Source: JAGVSZ01 sp963716855
GTDB taxonomy: Bacteria; Pseudomonadota; Gammaproteobacteria; Burkholderiales; SG8-39
Assembly: GCA_963716855.1 (NCBI GenBank)
Contig: CAVQUV010000020.1
Coordinates: 62,001-126,000, forward strand
Direction: 5' to 3'
Length of the DNA stretch: 64,000 nt
The notes under the pieces are model-generated. The model ran no database searches. It was given only the letters and a program-made list of their open reading frames with translations, and was not told where the DNA came from. Every line of letters starts with the position of its first letter. Within the stretch, counting starts at the first letter, position 1. A program made the translations under genes and the position numbers. Positions 42,376 to 50,386 of this stretch are shown here, piece after piece.

Positions 42376-43826
42376 AGAACGACCTGCTGCACGATCGCCT
42401 CGGCGTGGTGAACGTCGGGCTGGAGATGTTCACCGAGAGCGTGGCGCGCGCGGGCGCGCCGCTTGCGCACCTCGACTGGCGGCCGGCCGGCGACGGCGAC
42501 GCGAAGCTCGCGTGGGTGCTCGCGCAACTCGCCGGCGACCCCGACGATCCGAAGTCCCCGGGCACGCGCGTGGACCGCGCGAACCAGGTTGCCACCGAGC
42601 GCATGCTGGCGGCGCGGCCGGTCCTCGTCGACGTCGCGCTGCGGGCCGACGAGATCTGGCCCGAGCTCTGGGCGAACGGGAAGAGAACGCTTACGCACGC
42701 CGGCGCACCGATCCCGTGGGCGCGGATGTGCGATCCGATGAAGGGCACGATGATCGGCGCGATGCTCTACGAGGGATGGGCCGCCACCCCGGAGGCGGCG
42801 GCCGATCGCCTCGCGCGCGGCGAGGTCGCGTTTCTGCCGAACCACGACGTGCGCGCGGTGGGCCCGATGTCGGGTGCGATCTCGCCGTCGATGCCGGTGT
42901 TCGTTGTGAAGAACGCGACCCACGGCAACATGGCCTACACGAACTTCAGCGAGGGCATCGGCCGCGTGCTGCGCTTCGGCGCCTACGGCCCCGAAGTGAT
43001 CGAGCGGCTGAAGTGGATCGCTGGCGTGATCGCGCCGGCGCTCAAGACGGCGCTCGCAGGCCTTCCGGACGGCGTGGACCTCAAGTCGATCCAGTCGCAG
43101 GCGCTGCTGATGGGCGACGAAGTGCACAGCCGGAATGCCGCGGCAACGGCGCTCTTTCACATGGCCATCGGCGGCGCGCTCGCCGGCAGCGCGTTCGATC
43201 GCGCGCGCGCGCGCGAGGCGCTCGACTTCATTGCGGCCACCAGCCAGTTCTTCCTCAATCTCTCGATGGTCGCGTCGAAGGCGATCATGGACGCGACGCA
43301 CGGCGTCGCGGGCTCGTCCATCGTGACGGCGATCGCGCGCAACGGCGTCACCACCGCGATCCGGGTCAGCGGTCTCGGTTCGCGGTGGTTCGAGTCGCCC
43401 TCCGACATGCCGATCGGGCTGTTCTTCCCGGGGTTCAAGCAGGAGGATGCCAACGCCGACCTCGGCGACAGCGCGATCTGCGAGACCGCGGGTTACGGCG
43501 GCCAGGCGCTCGCCGCGTCGCCCGCGCTGGTGCAGCTCGTCGGCGGCAGCGTCGCGCAGGCGGTCGAGTACTCGCGCGAGATGTACCACGTGACCTGGAC
43601 GCGCAACCCGGTGATGTCGCTGCCGAACCTCGAGTTCGCCGGCGGCCCGGCGGGCATCGACGTGCGCAAGGTCGTCGACACCGGCATCCGCCCGGTCGTG
43701 ACGACCGGCATCGCCCACAAGCAGGCCGGCATCGGCCAGATCGGCGCCGGCATCGTGCGCGTGCCGATGGCCTGCTTCACGCAGGCGACGCTCGCGCTCG
43801 CCGAGAGCCTCGGCGTCCCCGCTTAG
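42372..43826 (+). CDS. DUF1116 protein (YlbE/AllG-like)
   Basis: A 484-residue DUF1116 protein, the large partner in FdrA-type oxamate carbamoyltransferases. Conserved stretches include CDPMKGTMIGAMLYEGWA, FLPNHDVRAVGPMSGAISPSMP, VVKNATHGNMAYTNFSEGIG and VTTGIAHKQAGIGQIGAG. GTG 42372 overlaps the DUF2877 stop (GTGA), completing a chain of four translationally coupled genes. With FdrA and DUF2877 it should phosphorolyse oxalurate to oxamate and carbamoyl phosphate. Confidence 0.87.
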   Translation: MKNDLLHDRLGVVNVGLEMFTESVARAGAPLAHLDWRPAGDGDAKLAWVLAQLAGDPDDPKSPGTRVDRANQVATERMLAARPVLVDVALRADEIWPELWANGKRTLTHAGAPIPWARMCDPMKGTMIGAMLYEGWAATPEAAADRLARGEVAFLPNHDVRAVGPMSGAISPSMPVFVVKNATHGNMAYTNFSEGIGRVLRFGAYGPEVIERLKWIAGVIAPALKTALAGLPDGVDLKSIQSQALLMGDEVHSRNAAATALFHMAIGGALAGSAFDRARAREALDFIAATSQFFLNLSMVASKAIMDATHGVAGSSIVTAIARNGVTTAIRVSGLGSRWFESPSDMPIGLFFPGFKQEDANADLGDSAICETAGYGGQALAASPALVQLVGGSVAQAVEYSREMYHVTWTRNPVMSLPNLEFAGGPAGIDVRKVVDTGIRPVVTTGIAHKQAGIGQIGAGIVRVPMACFTQATLALAESLGVPA

Positions 43827-43857
43827 CCCATGCGCGGCGCTCGCGCCCGTCCGCCGC

Positions 43858-43887
43858 TTGACTCAATAGGTGTATATGCACTAATGT
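43858..43887 (+). promoter_or_regulatory. Promoter/operator of the MarR gene
   Basis: TTGACT (43858-43863) is a near-perfect -35; a weak -10 lies at 43881-43887. Between them GGTGTATATGCACT (43869-43882) is a near-palindrome (TGTATATGCA) well placed as a MarR autoregulatory site. Confidence 0.5.
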
Positions 43888-43894
43888 CGCGATC

Positions 43895-44365
43895 ATGTCC
43901 GACGCAGAGGTCCGGATTGCCGGCTGCACGTGCGATCGCCTGCGCAAGCTTGCGCGGCGGCTCACGCAGCGCTACGACACTCACCTGGCGCCGACCGGCC
44001 TGCGGCTGACGCAGTTCTCGCTGCTCGCGCATCTGATGCGCGGCGGACCGGCGACGATGTCCGCCCTTGCCGAGCTCCTCGAGATGGATCGCACCACCCT
44101 GACGCGCAACCTGAAGCCGCTGGCGGACGCCGGGCTCGTCGCGATGGATGCCGGCCGCGACGCGCGCGAGCGGGTCGTGAGCCTCTCGGACCAGGGCCGG
44201 ACGGTCTGGCGCGCCGCACGCGAGCACTGGCGTCGTGCGCAGGACGAGGTGAACCAGGTGCTCGGGCTCGAGCAGGTTGTCGCATTGCACCGGGAGCTCG
44301 ACGGCTCGCTCGAGACGCTCAGGAATCGAACGCGCGGCCGCGCCGCGGCAAGGAAACGCGCATGA
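43895..44365 (+). CDS. MarR-family transcriptional regulator
   Basis: A 156-residue winged-helix regulator: TQFSLLAHLMRGGPATMSALAELLEMDRTTLTRNLKPL (shown in two parts: MSALAELLEM and DRTTLTRNLKPL) is the HTH, and GRDARERVVSLSDQG the wing. Has its own promoter with a central palindrome, and its stop overlaps the MFS transporter start, so the two form an operon. Probably senses the substrate of the oxamate cluster. Confidence 0.87.
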   Translation: MSDAEVRIAGCTCDRLRKLARRLTQRYDTHLAPTGLRLTQFSLLAHLMRGGPATMSALAELLEMDRTTLTRNLKPLADAGLVAMDAGRDARERVVSLSDQGRTVWRAAREHWRRAQDEVNQVLGLEQVVALHRELDGSLETLRNRTRGRAAARKRA

Positions 44366-45561
44366 CCCGGAACCGCCTCGTCCTGATCCTCTGCGCCGCC
44401 GGGGCGATCTGCGCGTTCACCTTCGGCATCCGCATGGCGACCGGGCTCTTTGTTGGGCCGATCAACACGCAGACCGGCATGGGGCTCGTCGCGATCAGCT
44501 TCGCGTTCGGTGTCGCGCAACTCGTGTGGGGCCTCGCCCAGCCGATCGCCGGCGCGATCGCCGACCGTTACGGCGCGGGCCGCGTGATCACGGGCGGGAT
44601 CCTGATGGTCGCAGCGGGCACCGCGCTGATTCCGTTCGCGGGGACGGCCGTCGCACTTGTCTTCGCGATCGGCGTGCTAGTCGCCGCGGGCGCGGGGGCC
44701 GCCGGCCTCTCGGTCCTCTTCGGCGCGATCGCGCGCTTGCTGCCGGTCGAGAAACGTGCGATGGCGAGCGGCATCGTGAACGCCGGCGGCTCGTTCGGCC
44801 AATTCACCATCGTGCCGCTCGCACAGGGGCTGATCACCTGGGGCGGATGGATGCCGGCGCTGTGGTGGCTCGCGATGTTGATGGCCGCGGCCCTGCCCCT
44901 CGCATGGGTCCTCAAGGGCAAGCACGAGTCAACGCCAGGGCACGCCAAGGAAGAGCGTCTGGGCGGCGCGATCAAGCGCGCAGTCGGCGACCAGAACTAC
45001 CTGCTGCTCAACGCCGGATTCTTCACTTGCGGCTTCCACGTGGCATTCATCATGACGCACCTGCCGGGCGTGGTTGCGTCGTGCCAGCTGCCGCCGGCCG
45101 TGGGTGCGTGGTCGCTCGCGGTGATCGGCCTATTCAACCTCGCCGGCAGCCTCGGCATTGGCTGGGCGATGGGGCGATGGCGCTCGCGCTCGCTGCTGTC
45201 GATCGTTTACGCGACGCGCGCCGTCGCGGTGCTCCTCTTCCTCGCGGCGCCGAAAACCGAGCTGACCTTCATCCTGTTCTCCGCGGTGCTCGGCCTGACC
45301 TGGCTCTCGACCGTGCCCCCGACCGCGGGGCTGGTCGCGAAGTTCTACGGACCACGCTACATGGCCACCCTGTTCGGCATCGTGATGCTGTCGCATCAGA
45401 TCGGCGGCTTCCTTGGCGCGTACCTCGGCGGCATGGCTTTCGCCGCAACGGGGTCTTACGACTGGATGTGGTGGGCCGACATCGCGCTCGCGCTCTTCGC
45501 GGCGGCAGTCCATCTGCCGATCAGGGAAAAGCCGGTCCGCGTCGTGCCTGTGCCCGCGTAG
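44362..45561 (+). CDS. MFS transporter
   Basis: A 399-residue, 12-helix major-facilitator protein. The loop 2-3 motif is GAIADRYGAGRV, helix 5 has GGSFGQFTIVP, and there is a basic central loop (KGKHESTPGHAKEERLGG). General layout fits YfcJ/CynX or oxalate-formate-type carriers; the substrate cannot be read from sequence. Placed after MarR and the FdrA cluster, it may carry oxamate, oxalurate or a related acid. Its C-terminal AAVHLPIREKPVRVVPVPA is repeated downstream in a relic. Confidence 0.83.
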   Translation: MTRNRLVLILCAAGAICAFTFGIRMATGLFVGPINTQTGMGLVAISFAFGVAQLVWGLAQPIAGAIADRYGAGRVITGGILMVAAGTALIPFAGTAVALVFAIGVLVAAGAGAAGLSVLFGAIARLLPVEKRAMASGIVNAGGSFGQFTIVPLAQGLITWGGWMPALWWLAMLMAAALPLAWVLKGKHESTPGHAKEERLGGAIKRAVGDQNYLLLNAGFFTCGFHVAFIMTHLPGVVASCQLPPAVGAWSLAVIGLFNLAGSLGIGWAMGRWRSRSLLSIVYATRAVAVLLFLAAPKTELTFILFSAVLGLTWLSTVPPTAGLVAKFYGPRYMATLFGIVMLSHQIGGFLGAYLGGMAFAATGSYDWMWWADIALALFAAAVHLPIREKPVRVVPVPA

Positions 45562-45563
45562 TA

Positions 45564-45600
45564 GCAGCGCACCGATCGGTTGCTCGCGAGGTGCGCGGTC
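45564..45600 (+). repeat. Repeat C, copy 3
   Basis: GCAGCGCACCGATCGGTTGC then TCGCGAGGTGCGCGGTC, matching copy 1 (40475-40512) with few changes. It lies exactly between the MFS stop and the relic transporter tail. Confidence 0.55.
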
Positions 45601-45610
45601 GATCGGGCCC

Positions 45611-45670
45611 GCTGCGGTCCACCTGCCCATCCGCGAAAAGCCGGTGCGGGTCGTGCCGGTGCCGGCGTAA
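45611..45670 (+). pseudogene. Relic C-terminus of a second MFS transporter copy
   Basis: Encodes AAVHLPIREKPVRVVPVPA and a stop, the same 19 residues that end the intact MFS gene at 45561, but with many synonymous differences (for example GCTGCGGTCCACCTG against GCGGCAGTCCATCTG). Only the tail remains. So two diverged tandem paralogues once stood here and most of one has been lost. Confidence 0.75.
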
Positions 45671-45673
45671 CGA

Positions 45674-45724
45674 GATTGTTAAACGGTGTCGACGTGCGTG
45701 GACATTCCGCACGCTTTAACAATC
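45674..45724. promoter_or_regulatory. Nested inverted repeat
   Basis: Outer arms GATTGTTAAA (45674-45683) and TTTAACAATC (45715-45724) are perfect; inner arms CGTGCG (45693-45698) and CGCACG (45708-45713) lie inside. A perfect TTGACA follows at 45726-45731. Could end the MFS transcript or be a regulatory site for the small genes from 45860; no T-tract is present. Confidence 0.5.
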
Positions 45725-45859
45725 CTTGACACTCTGTCGCGCCTCGCGTGAGCACAATTGCGCCGTGCGCTCCTCCGCCTTCCCGGGCCCGGCGGGTGAG
45801 ATTCAAGGGATCGACGGCGACGGACAGCGCACACCGGTTTCTTCTGGGGGAGGGCGCAC

Positions 45860-46114
45860 ATGCAGCATCCGGTCGTAGTCGTGTCGTTCGCGAGTGGCGT
45901 GTGGGCAGCCGACGTCGAGGATGGCGCCGCGCGTCAGACCTTCCGTGAACGCTATCCCGCGCTCGAGTGGGCCCATCGCTGGGCTCAGTCGCACCGACCC
46001 AGTCTCGTCCGGGTGTTGCGGCAGGACGGGATAGTCGAAGACGAATGGGCCTATGGCCCCTTCAAGGGGATCCGCCGCATGGGTCCGGTCGACGTCCGGG
46101 TTGCGACGCAATGA
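45860..46114 (+). CDS. Small protein of unknown function
   Basis: An 84-residue soluble protein, MQHPVVVVSFASGVWAADVED onward, rich in aromatic and charged residues (YPALEWAHRWAQSHRP, DEWAYGPF). The layout (short strand, helix, strand) resembles DUF2188-like small proteins but I do not recognise it. GGGGGAGGG lies about 6 nt before the ATG, and the stop overlaps the next ATG (ATGA), so both are made together. Confidence 0.65.
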   Translation: MQHPVVVVSFASGVWAADVEDGAARQTFRERYPALEWAHRWAQSHRPSLVRVLRQDGIVEDEWAYGPFKGIRRMGPVDVRVATQ

Positions 46115-46347
46115 ACGTCTTCGTGGTCTACCCGAACGCGCGCGCCGGCTGGGAGCTCCTGCGCGAGGGGGATGCCGCGCCGCTGCATTTCCGCGCCAAG
46201 GACGACGCGATCGGTTATGCGCGCTGCCTGGCCGTCGCGAATCGGCCAAGCGCGCTCAAGATCGAAACCGCCTTCGGGCAGCTCGAGACCGGCTGGGTCT
46301 TCGACGGCGCGGGCGCCCCGCGTCCGATTCGCTCGCAGCACGCCTAG
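46111..46347 (+). CDS. Small DUF2188-like protein
   Basis: A 78-residue protein: MNVFVVYPNARAGWELLREG, a middle helix with KDDAIGYARCLAV and a last strand pair ALKIETAFGQLETGWVFDG. This strand-helix-strand pattern with 'A...A...A' helix is like DUF2188, a family of unknown role. Coupled to the gene before it. Confidence 0.62.
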   Translation: MNVFVVYPNARAGWELLREGDAAPLHFRAKDDAIGYARCLAVANRPSALKIETAFGQLETGWVFDGAGAPRPIRSQHA

Positions 46348-46359
46348 CGCGCAGCGCGT

Positions 46360-46800
46360 TTACTGGCGGCCGTCGATCGGGCGGCCGCTCTCGCGGTACT
46401 CCTCTTTCACCACGCTCGATCCGCGGAATTCGGGGCGAATGTCCTGCTCCGCCGTCGGGGGCGGCGGCACGAACGGCCCGGGCTGGTGCTGTACCGATGT
46501 GTCCGGCGGGGCCGCAGGCGCCAAGCGTTCGAGCCGCTCCACTCGATAGCGGTACGCGGCCATTTCCGCCGGTGAGCATCGGCCGTATCGATAGCACGAC
46601 GGCCACGTTTCCGGGCTCCGCGGGACGAGCGGCGCCGTAGCCCAGGGATCGACGATTGCGTAAGGAGCGTATCCGCCATACAAGGGCGGGCCGTACCCGC
46701 CGTACACGATCCCGGCGCCACCCCCGATCACGACCTGCCCGAACGCCGGCTGAGCGGCGAACGAGAGCGCGGCGCAAAGCAGGGTGGCTGCGCGCTGCAT
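46360..46800 (-). CDS. Small exported Gly/Tyr/Pro-rich protein
   Basis: A 146-residue protein with signal peptide MQRAATLLCAALSFAAQPAFG. The mature N-terminus is Gly/Tyr-rich (VYGGYGPPLYGGYAPYAIV), and two Cys residues follow (SCYRYGRCSP). I chose ATG 46800 because GAGGTGAT precedes it and it sits at the signal peptide; the longer frame to 46851 would overlap the TPR gene. Function unknown. Confidence 0.65.
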   Translation of the reverse strand: MQRAATLLCAALSFAAQPAFGQVVIGGGAGIVYGGYGPPLYGGYAPYAIVDPWATAPLVPRSPETWPSCYRYGRCSPAEMAAYRYRVERLERLAPAAPPDTSVQHQPGPFVPPPPTAEQDIRPEFRGSSVVKEEYRESGRPIDGRQ

Positions 46801-46804
46801 GGGA

Positions 46805-47143
46805 TCACCTCGCATCCGGGTCGCCGCCCGCCCTGCGCAGACGCCGTGCATACACGGTCATCTCCTTCGCGGCTTGCTGGTCGCCGCGGGCCGTGGCCAC
46901 CACGATTCCGCGAGCGTACGCTTCCAGCGCGTCCTCCGCGCGCCCGGCCTCGGCGAGCGCGCGACCGAGGAGTTTCCAGGCCGCCGAGTAGTCCGGATCG
47001 CGCGTCACCGCCTCGCGCAGCTGCGCTGCGGCGTTCGACGGGTCGCCCGCCTTCAGGTACTCGCTTCCGATCGAAAAGCGCAGCAGTGCACCGTCGCGCG
47101 TCGTGCCGACGAGTCTGAGCAGCGTGGGGAGGGGTGCGGTCAC
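46805..47143 (-). CDS. Tetratricopeptide-repeat protein
   Basis: A 112-residue protein made of about two to three TPR units: LRFSIGSEYLKAGDPSNAAAQL, then DYSAAWKLLGRALAEAGRAEDALEAY (in two helices) and a last helix. No signal peptide. Such short TPR proteins are scaffolds; partner unknown. It precedes the exported protein gene with a 4-nt gap on the same strand, so the two are co-transcribed. Confidence 0.75.
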   Translation of the reverse strand: MTAPLPTLLRLVGTTRDGALLRFSIGSEYLKAGDPSNAAAQLREAVTRDPDYSAAWKLLGRALAEAGRAEDALEAYARGIVVATARGDQQAAKEMTVYARRLRRAGGDPDAR

Positions 47144-47188
47144 CGGGTTAACATTCCCACCGATGCAAGCCTACCCTGATCGAATCAC

Positions 47189-49345
47189 ATGGCCAAGGCC
47201 GTGCCGGCGGTGAGCGCGAAGAAGGCGAAGGGCGGCGGCGCAGCGTCGGCCACCGGCGCGCGCGCGTCGCCCTTTGCGGCTCCCGCGTCGCTCCGCGGAA
47301 AGCTCGCGAAGCTGGGGCTGAACACCGATTTCGATCTCGTCCTCCACCTGCCGTTGCGCTACGAGGACGAGACGCACGTGACGCCGATCGCAGCAGTGCG
47401 ACACGGCGCGCCGGTGCTCGTCGAGGGCGAGGTCCTGTCGAGCGACGTTGCCTACCGCCCGCGCAGGCAGCTGGTGTTGAAGGTGCGCGACGAGTCCGGG
47501 CTCCTGTTCGTGCGCTTCCTCAACTTCTACCCCAGCCACGCGCGCAGCCTCGCGGCCGGCGCGCGCGTGCGGCTGTTCGGCGAGGTGCGGCCCGGCTTCT
47601 TCGGCGGCGAGATGGTGCACCCGCGCTTCCGCGTCGTGCGCGGCCCCGAGCCGCTCGCCGAAGCGCTGACGCCGGTCTATCCCACGACCGCGGGGCTCCC
47701 GCAGGCGGTGCTGCGCCGGATGGTGAACGAGGCGCTCGATCGCGCGGACGTTTCGGAGACGCTGCCGGAGGACGTGCGCGAACGCCTGAGCCTCGTGCCG
47801 TTCGCGGACGCGGTGCGCGCGCTGCACCGCCCCGCCCCCGATGCCGACGCCGGCGCGCTCGAGGCGCGCACGCACCCGGCGTGGCGCCGGATGAAGTTCG
47901 ACGAGCTGCTCGGCCAGCAGCTCTCAATGCGCCTGCACTATCGCGCACGGCGCCGGGACCGGGCCCCTGCGCTCGCCCCGGTCGCGACGCTCACCGCGCG
48001 ACTGCTCGATGGGCTCCCGTTCCGCCTTACGCGTGCGCAGATACGCGTCTGGAACGAGATCCAGCACGATCTCGCCGAGGCACACCCGATGAACCGCCTG
48101 CTCCAGGGCGATGTCGGGAGCGGCAAGACCGTCGTCGCGGCGCTAGCGGCGCTGCGCGCGGTGGAAAACGGCGGGCAGACCGCGGTGATGGCTCCCACCG
48201 AGATCTTGGCCGAGCAGCATCATCGCAAGTTCGCCGAATGGCTCGAACCGCTCGGCGTGCGCGTCGCACGGCTCGCGGGCGGTACGGGCGCGCGGGAGCG
48301 CACGCAAGCGCTCGCCGCAGTCGCCGCGGGTGAAGTGCAAGTCGTCGTCGGTACGCACGCCCTGTTCCAGGCGAAGGTCGAGTTCGCACGGCTTGCCCTC
48401 GCCGTCGTCGACGAGCAGCACCGCTTCGGCGTGCGCCAGCGGCTCGCATTGCGCGACAAGGCGCGCCCCCTGGTCAAGGCGGGTGCGAAGCGCAGCGAAC
48501 CGGGCGGCACCGCCGGCACCTACGCACCCCATCAGCTGATGATGAGCGCCACGCCGATCCCGCGGACGCTCTCGATGAGCTACTACGCCGACCTCGACGT
48601 CTCGGTGATCGACGAGCTTCCGCCCGGCCGCACGCCGGTCGTGACGAAGCTCGTCGCGGACGCGCGGCGCGACGAGGTGATCCACCGCATTCGGGACGCC
48701 TGCCGCGAAGGCCGCCAGGCCTACTGGGTGTGCCCGCTGATCGAGGAGTCGGAGGCGCTGGAGCTCCAGACGGCGATCGACACCCACGCGCGGCTCGCGG
48801 GGGAACTGCCGGACCTCGCGGTCGGGCTCGTGCACGGACGGCTCGCGCCGGCGGAGAAGGCACGGGTCATGGGCGACTTCAAGGCGGGCCGCGTCCAGCT
48901 GCTCGTCGCGACCACGGTGATCGAGGTCGGCGTCGACGTGCCGAACGCGTCGCTGATGGTCATCGAGCACGCCGAGCGCTTCGGGCTCGCGCAGCTCCAC
49001 CAGCTGCGCGGCCGCGTGGGCCGCGGGGCTGTCGAGAGCGCGTGCATCCTGCTCTACCAGAACCCGCTGTCGGAGGCCGCCCGCGCACGGCTGCGCATCG
49101 TCTTCGAGCACGCCGACGGGTTCCGCATCGCGCACGAGGACCTCGTGCTGCGCGGCCCCGGCGAGTACCTCGGCGCGCGCCAGAGCGGGGTGCCGCTGCT
49201 GCGCTTCGCGGACCTCACGCGCGACGTGGAGCTGCTCGAGGCCGCGCGCACCGTCGCCGAATCGATGCTCGACCGCCATCCGGACGACGCGGCCCTCCAC
49301 GTCCGCCGCTGGATGAGCGGGCGGGCCGAGCTGCTGCGCGCGTAG
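47189..49345 (+). CDS. recG: ATP-dependent DNA helicase RecG
   Basis: A 718-residue helicase that remodels stalled replication forks. After an Ala/Gly/Lys-rich leader (~27 residues) come the wedge domain with an OB fold (LVEGEVLSSDVAYRPRRQLVLKVRD region), Walker A GDVGSGKTVVA, the RecG-type DEQH box (VVDEQHRFGV), MSATPIPRTLSM (motif III), and VATTVIEVGVDVPNASLM with QLRGRVGRG (motifs V and VI). Full length. An insertion AGAKRSEPGGTAGTYAP precedes motif III. The ATG has no obvious ribosome site. Confidence 0.97.
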   Translation: MAKAVPAVSAKKAKGGGAASATGARASPFAAPASLRGKLAKLGLNTDFDLVLHLPLRYEDETHVTPIAAVRHGAPVLVEGEVLSSDVAYRPRRQLVLKVRDESGLLFVRFLNFYPSHARSLAAGARVRLFGEVRPGFFGGEMVHPRFRVVRGPEPLAEALTPVYPTTAGLPQAVLRRMVNEALDRADVSETLPEDVRERLSLVPFADAVRALHRPAPDADAGALEARTHPAWRRMKFDELLGQQLSMRLHYRARRRDRAPALAPVATLTARLLDGLPFRLTRAQIRVWNEIQHDLAEAHPMNRLLQGDVGSGKTVVAALAALRAVENGGQTAVMAPTEILAEQHHRKFAEWLEPLGVRVARLAGGTGARERTQALAAVAAGEVQVVVGTHALFQAKVEFARLALAVVDEQHRFGVRQRLALRDKARPLVKAGAKRSEPGGTAGTYAPHQLMMSATPIPRTLSMSYYADLDVSVIDELPPGRTPVVTKLVADARRDEVIHRIRDACREGRQAYWVCPLIEESEALELQTAIDTHARLAGELPDLAVGLVHGRLAPAEKARVMGDFKAGRVQLLVATTVIEVGVDVPNASLMVIEHAERFGLAQLHQLRGRVGRGAVESACILLYQNPLSEAARARLRIVFEHADGFRIAHEDLVLRGPGEYLGARQSGVPLLRFADLTRDVELLEAARTVAESMLDRHPDDAALHVRRWMSGRAELLRA

Positions 49346-49380
49346 CGTCGCACGCGCGGGTTCTTGCGACAATAGCGGCC

Positions 49381-50343
49381 ATGAACACCACGGCACTGCG
49401 CACGAAGCTCGATCTCTACGAACGGCTGATGCGGCTGGACAAGCCGATCGGCACGCTGCTCCTGCTCTGGCCGACGCTCTGGGCGCTGTGGATCGCGGCC
49501 GCGGGGCAGCCGACCTGGGCGCTGATCGTGATCTTTTCGCTCGGCACGCTGCTCATGCGCTCCGCGGGCTGCGTCATGAACGACCTTGCGGACGCGGGCT
49601 ACGACCGGCATGTCGAGCGCACGCGCAACCGGCCGTTGGCGACCGGCGCGGTCACGCGCGGCGAGGCGGTCGCGCTGGCCGGTTTTCTGGTGCTCTGCTC
49701 GTTTGCGCTGGTCTTGTTCCTCAACGGCCTCACGATCCTGTTGTCGGTGGTGGCCCTGTTCCTCGCCGCGACCTACCCGCTCACGAAGCGTTTCCTCGCG
49801 GTCCCGCAGGCCTATCTCGGCATTGCCTTCGGGTTCGGAATCCCGATGGCCACCACGGCGCAGCTCGGCGAGCTGACGACGAGCGCCTGGCTGCTGCTGG
49901 CGGCGAACATTTTCTGGGCGATTGCCTACGACACCGAATACGCGATGGTCGACCGCGACGACGACGTGCGGATCGGCATCAAGACCGCGGCGATCACCTT
50001 CGGCCGCTTCGACGTCGCCGCCGTGATGACGTGCTATGCGGCGATGCTCGCGATTCTCGCGTACGTCGGCTTCGCCGAAGGTCTCGCCTGGCCGTACCAT
50101 GCCGGGCTAGCGATCGCGGCAGCCATGATGGGGTACCACTACACGCTGATCCGCGGCCGCAGCCGCGAGGGATGCTTCAAGGCATTCCTGCATAACAACT
50201 GGGTCGGTGGTGCGATCTTCGCGGGAATCCTCGCCTCCTACGCTTCGGCCGGTGCATGGCCGGTGACGGCGGCGGGCGGCGAGCCGCAAACTGTGAACAG
50301 TAAGCCGTTGCCCGCGGATTCGCCGTTCACTATCCGCCCGTAA
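49381..50343 (+). CDS. ubiA: 4-hydroxybenzoate polyprenyltransferase
   Basis: Inner-membrane prenyltransferase of ubiquinone synthesis, 320 residues and about nine helices. Both Asp-rich, Mg-diphosphate binding motifs are present: NDLADAGYDRHVERTRNRP and DTEYAMVDRDDDVRIGIKT. MRLDKPIGTLLLLWPTLWAL is the standard N-terminus. The last ~25 residues (after AYASAG-like ASYASAGAWP) are not conserved. Follows recG after 35 nt; ubiD lies 2.3 kb on. Confidence 0.96.
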   Translation: MNTTALRTKLDLYERLMRLDKPIGTLLLLWPTLWALWIAAAGQPTWALIVIFSLGTLLMRSAGCVMNDLADAGYDRHVERTRNRPLATGAVTRGEAVALAGFLVLCSFALVLFLNGLTILLSVVALFLAATYPLTKRFLAVPQAYLGIAFGFGIPMATTAQLGELTTSAWLLLAANIFWAIAYDTEYAMVDRDDDVRIGIKTAAITFGRFDVAAVMTCYAAMLAILAYVGFAEGLAWPYHAGLAIAAAMMGYHYTLIRGRSREGCFKAFLHNNWVGGAIFAGILASYASAGAWPVTAAGGEPQTVNSKPLPADSPFTIRP

Positions 50344-50386
50344 ACGGTTACCGTTCGGCTCCTCACCGGTCATTCACGCGATACAC

